Below, one piece after another: positions 6,615-7,241 of a DNA stretch of 7,241 nucleotides. The DNA is from CAYVDH01 sp964450355 (GTDB lineage Bacteria; Bacteroidota; Bacteroidia; NS11-12g; UBA955): NCBI GenBank assembly GCA_964450355.1, contig CAYVDH010000178.1:1-7241 (forward strand), written 5' to 3'. A program made the translations under genes and the position numbers. The notes beneath the pieces were generated by a model. The model did no database searches and was not told the origin of the DNA. It worked only from the letters and a program-made list of their open reading frames with translations. Numbering within the stretch: position 1 is the stretch's first letter; each line of letters starts with the position of its first letter.

Positions 6615-6846
6615 CATGAAATTAAATTCAATTAATAATGAAGACTTTAATTTTAATAAAAGCATCCTATTAAAATGCTTCGCCCTTACAATTGAAAATA
6701 GCTAATTTACAATTTTAACTTAATCAAATCAATCATAGCTAAATGAAATTCATTTGGTATTTCATCATTGGAATCAATTCGTTTTTTTATAATTACTTCA
6801 TGTGTTTATGATTCATATGTAAAATATGATTATTTATTAAAAACAC
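6615..6846. other. AT-rich intergenic stretch without a convincing gene
   Basis: These 232 bases lie between the tRNA and the convergent LytTR gene. They hold several small inverted repeats: ATTTTAATA/TATTAAAAT (6650-6658, 6668-6676), overlapping AAGCAT/ATGCTT (6660-6665, 6675-6680); AAATGAA/TTCATTT (6741-6755); and TCATAT/ATATGA (6813-6818, 6824-6829). None is followed directly by a T-tract, so none is a clear terminator. A T-run at 6782-6788 has no good stem before it. The longest open frame noted just after the tRNA, 29 codons at 6616-6705, resembles nothing known. Confidence 0.5.
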
Positions 6847-7218
6847 TTAAGCAACTAATGTAGATTGATTTGTTTCATCAATCTTTAAGTAAAATTCACT
6901 TAAATAGTTTATCAATCGATTAGAAAGATTTTTACTTAATTCAATATTCGCTTTATTTTTAAAATACACAATACAATATGTATTGAATTTTCTAATTTCT
7001 TCAATATTACTAATATTGACAATTAAAGAACGACTCAATCTTACAATGTCTGAACTATTTAACAATTTTGAAACATTGTTAATGTTTTTCGAACATTTTA
7101 CATTATTGAAATCGCTTGTATAAATGGATGTGTATGCACCTTCAGCTTCAACATAATTAATGATGTTTATATTAATTAAAGCTACTTTTTCATGGGTATT
7201 GATGAGGATTGTTTTCAT
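6847..7218 (-). CDS. Stand-alone LytTR-type DNA-binding protein
   Basis: This 123-residue protein is essentially one LytTR domain, the DNA-binding module of AgrA/LytR-type regulators. Recognisable stretches are IINYVEAEGAYTSIYT (19-34), KNINNVSKLL (44-53), the core RLSRSLIVNISNIEEI (60-75) and the closing LSKNLSNRLINYL (94-106). In the core, the common R-x-H-R-S pattern reads RLSRS, with serine for histidine. There is no receiver domain or membrane segment, so the input signal must come from another protein or from expression level. The ATG at 7218 is the only sensible start; just 23 upstream bases are visible and show no clear promoter box. Base composition (about 18-30% GC in the lines counted) is lower than that of its neighbours and the protein is rich in Asn and Ile, hinting at separate origin. 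Targets cannot be inferred from the window. Confidence 0.85.
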   Translation of the reverse strand: MKTILINTHEKVALININIINYVEAEGAYTSIYTSDFNNVKCSKNINNVSKLLNSSDIVRLSRSLIVNISNIEEIRKFNTYCIVYFKNKANIELSKNLSNRLINYLSEFYLKIDETNQSTLVA

Positions 7219-7241
7219 TTTATTAAGCTAAAAATTTAAAT

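Noticed and set aside
6327..6665. A 112-codon minus-strand open frame overlapping dgkA and the tRNA, containing CPRQDSNLQALAGTTPSR
   Set aside because: The recognisable part is the reverse complement of the tRNA-Leu gene, a well-known source of false protein calls. The rest is antisense to dgkA.
6650..6680. Overlapping inverted repeats as a tRNA-Leu terminator
   Set aside because: The stems are short and AT-rich, and no T-tract follows on the plus strand (GCTTCGCCC comes next).
6616..6705. A 29-codon plus-strand open frame directly after the tRNA (starts MKLNSINNEDF)
   Set aside because: It begins two bases past the tRNA with no ribosome-binding site and has no recognisable features; it is too short to support.
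6813..6829. TCATAT/ATATGA repeat as a terminator of the LytTR gene
   Set aside because: A 6-bp AT-rich stem with no T-run after it on the minus strand is expected by chance in such sequence.

Overview
This window reads as chromosomal DNA from a low-GC member of the Bacteroidota, most likely a Flavobacteriia-like or related lineage. The grounds are the AT-rich composition, start codons preceded by A-rich rather than Shine-Dalgarno sequence, promoter -7 boxes of the Bacteroidota type (TAnnTTTG), and protein types (long SppA, S8 peptidase with a DDDGNGYVDD segment, E. coli-type PurB beginning MNLNELNAISPIDGRY). The genus cannot be read from the sequence.

Left block (1-4582, all minus strand). 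A sppA-type signal peptide peptidase gene (4582-2825) is followed after 25 bp by a secreted subtilisin-family (S8) peptidase gene (2799-1240), probably as one transcript. That transcript ends at a strong 13-bp hairpin terminator (1187-1218). A CorA-family divalent cation transporter gene (1133-45) follows with its own -7 box. A possible next gene starts at the extreme left edge, with only four codons visible.

Centre (4583-4787). A roughly 205-bp divergent intergenic region separates the minus-strand block from the plus-strand purB-dgkA pair. A perfect TAnnTTTG box ends only 5 bases before the purB ATG, so the purB message is probably leaderless or nearly so.

Right block. purB (purine biosynthesis) overlaps the start of a small membrane lipid kinase gene of the DgkA/UdpK family by one base (TAATG). 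A tRNA-Leu(GAG) gene follows, then about 230 bp of very AT-rich DNA without a convincing gene. At the right edge is a minus-strand gene for a stand-alone LytTR DNA-binding protein, about 18-30% GC in the lines counted, compared with about 35-50% in lines counted from other genes. A hairpin with a T-tract facing leftward lies over the dgkA stop codon and could stop leftward transcription from entering dgkA-purB.

Most of the window is ordinary housekeeping and envelope content, and I see no CRISPR array, transposon or clear defence system. The parts most worth a second look are the leaderless-type purB promoter, the antisense-facing terminator at the end of dgkA, and the AT-rich orphan LytTR gene beside a tRNA.
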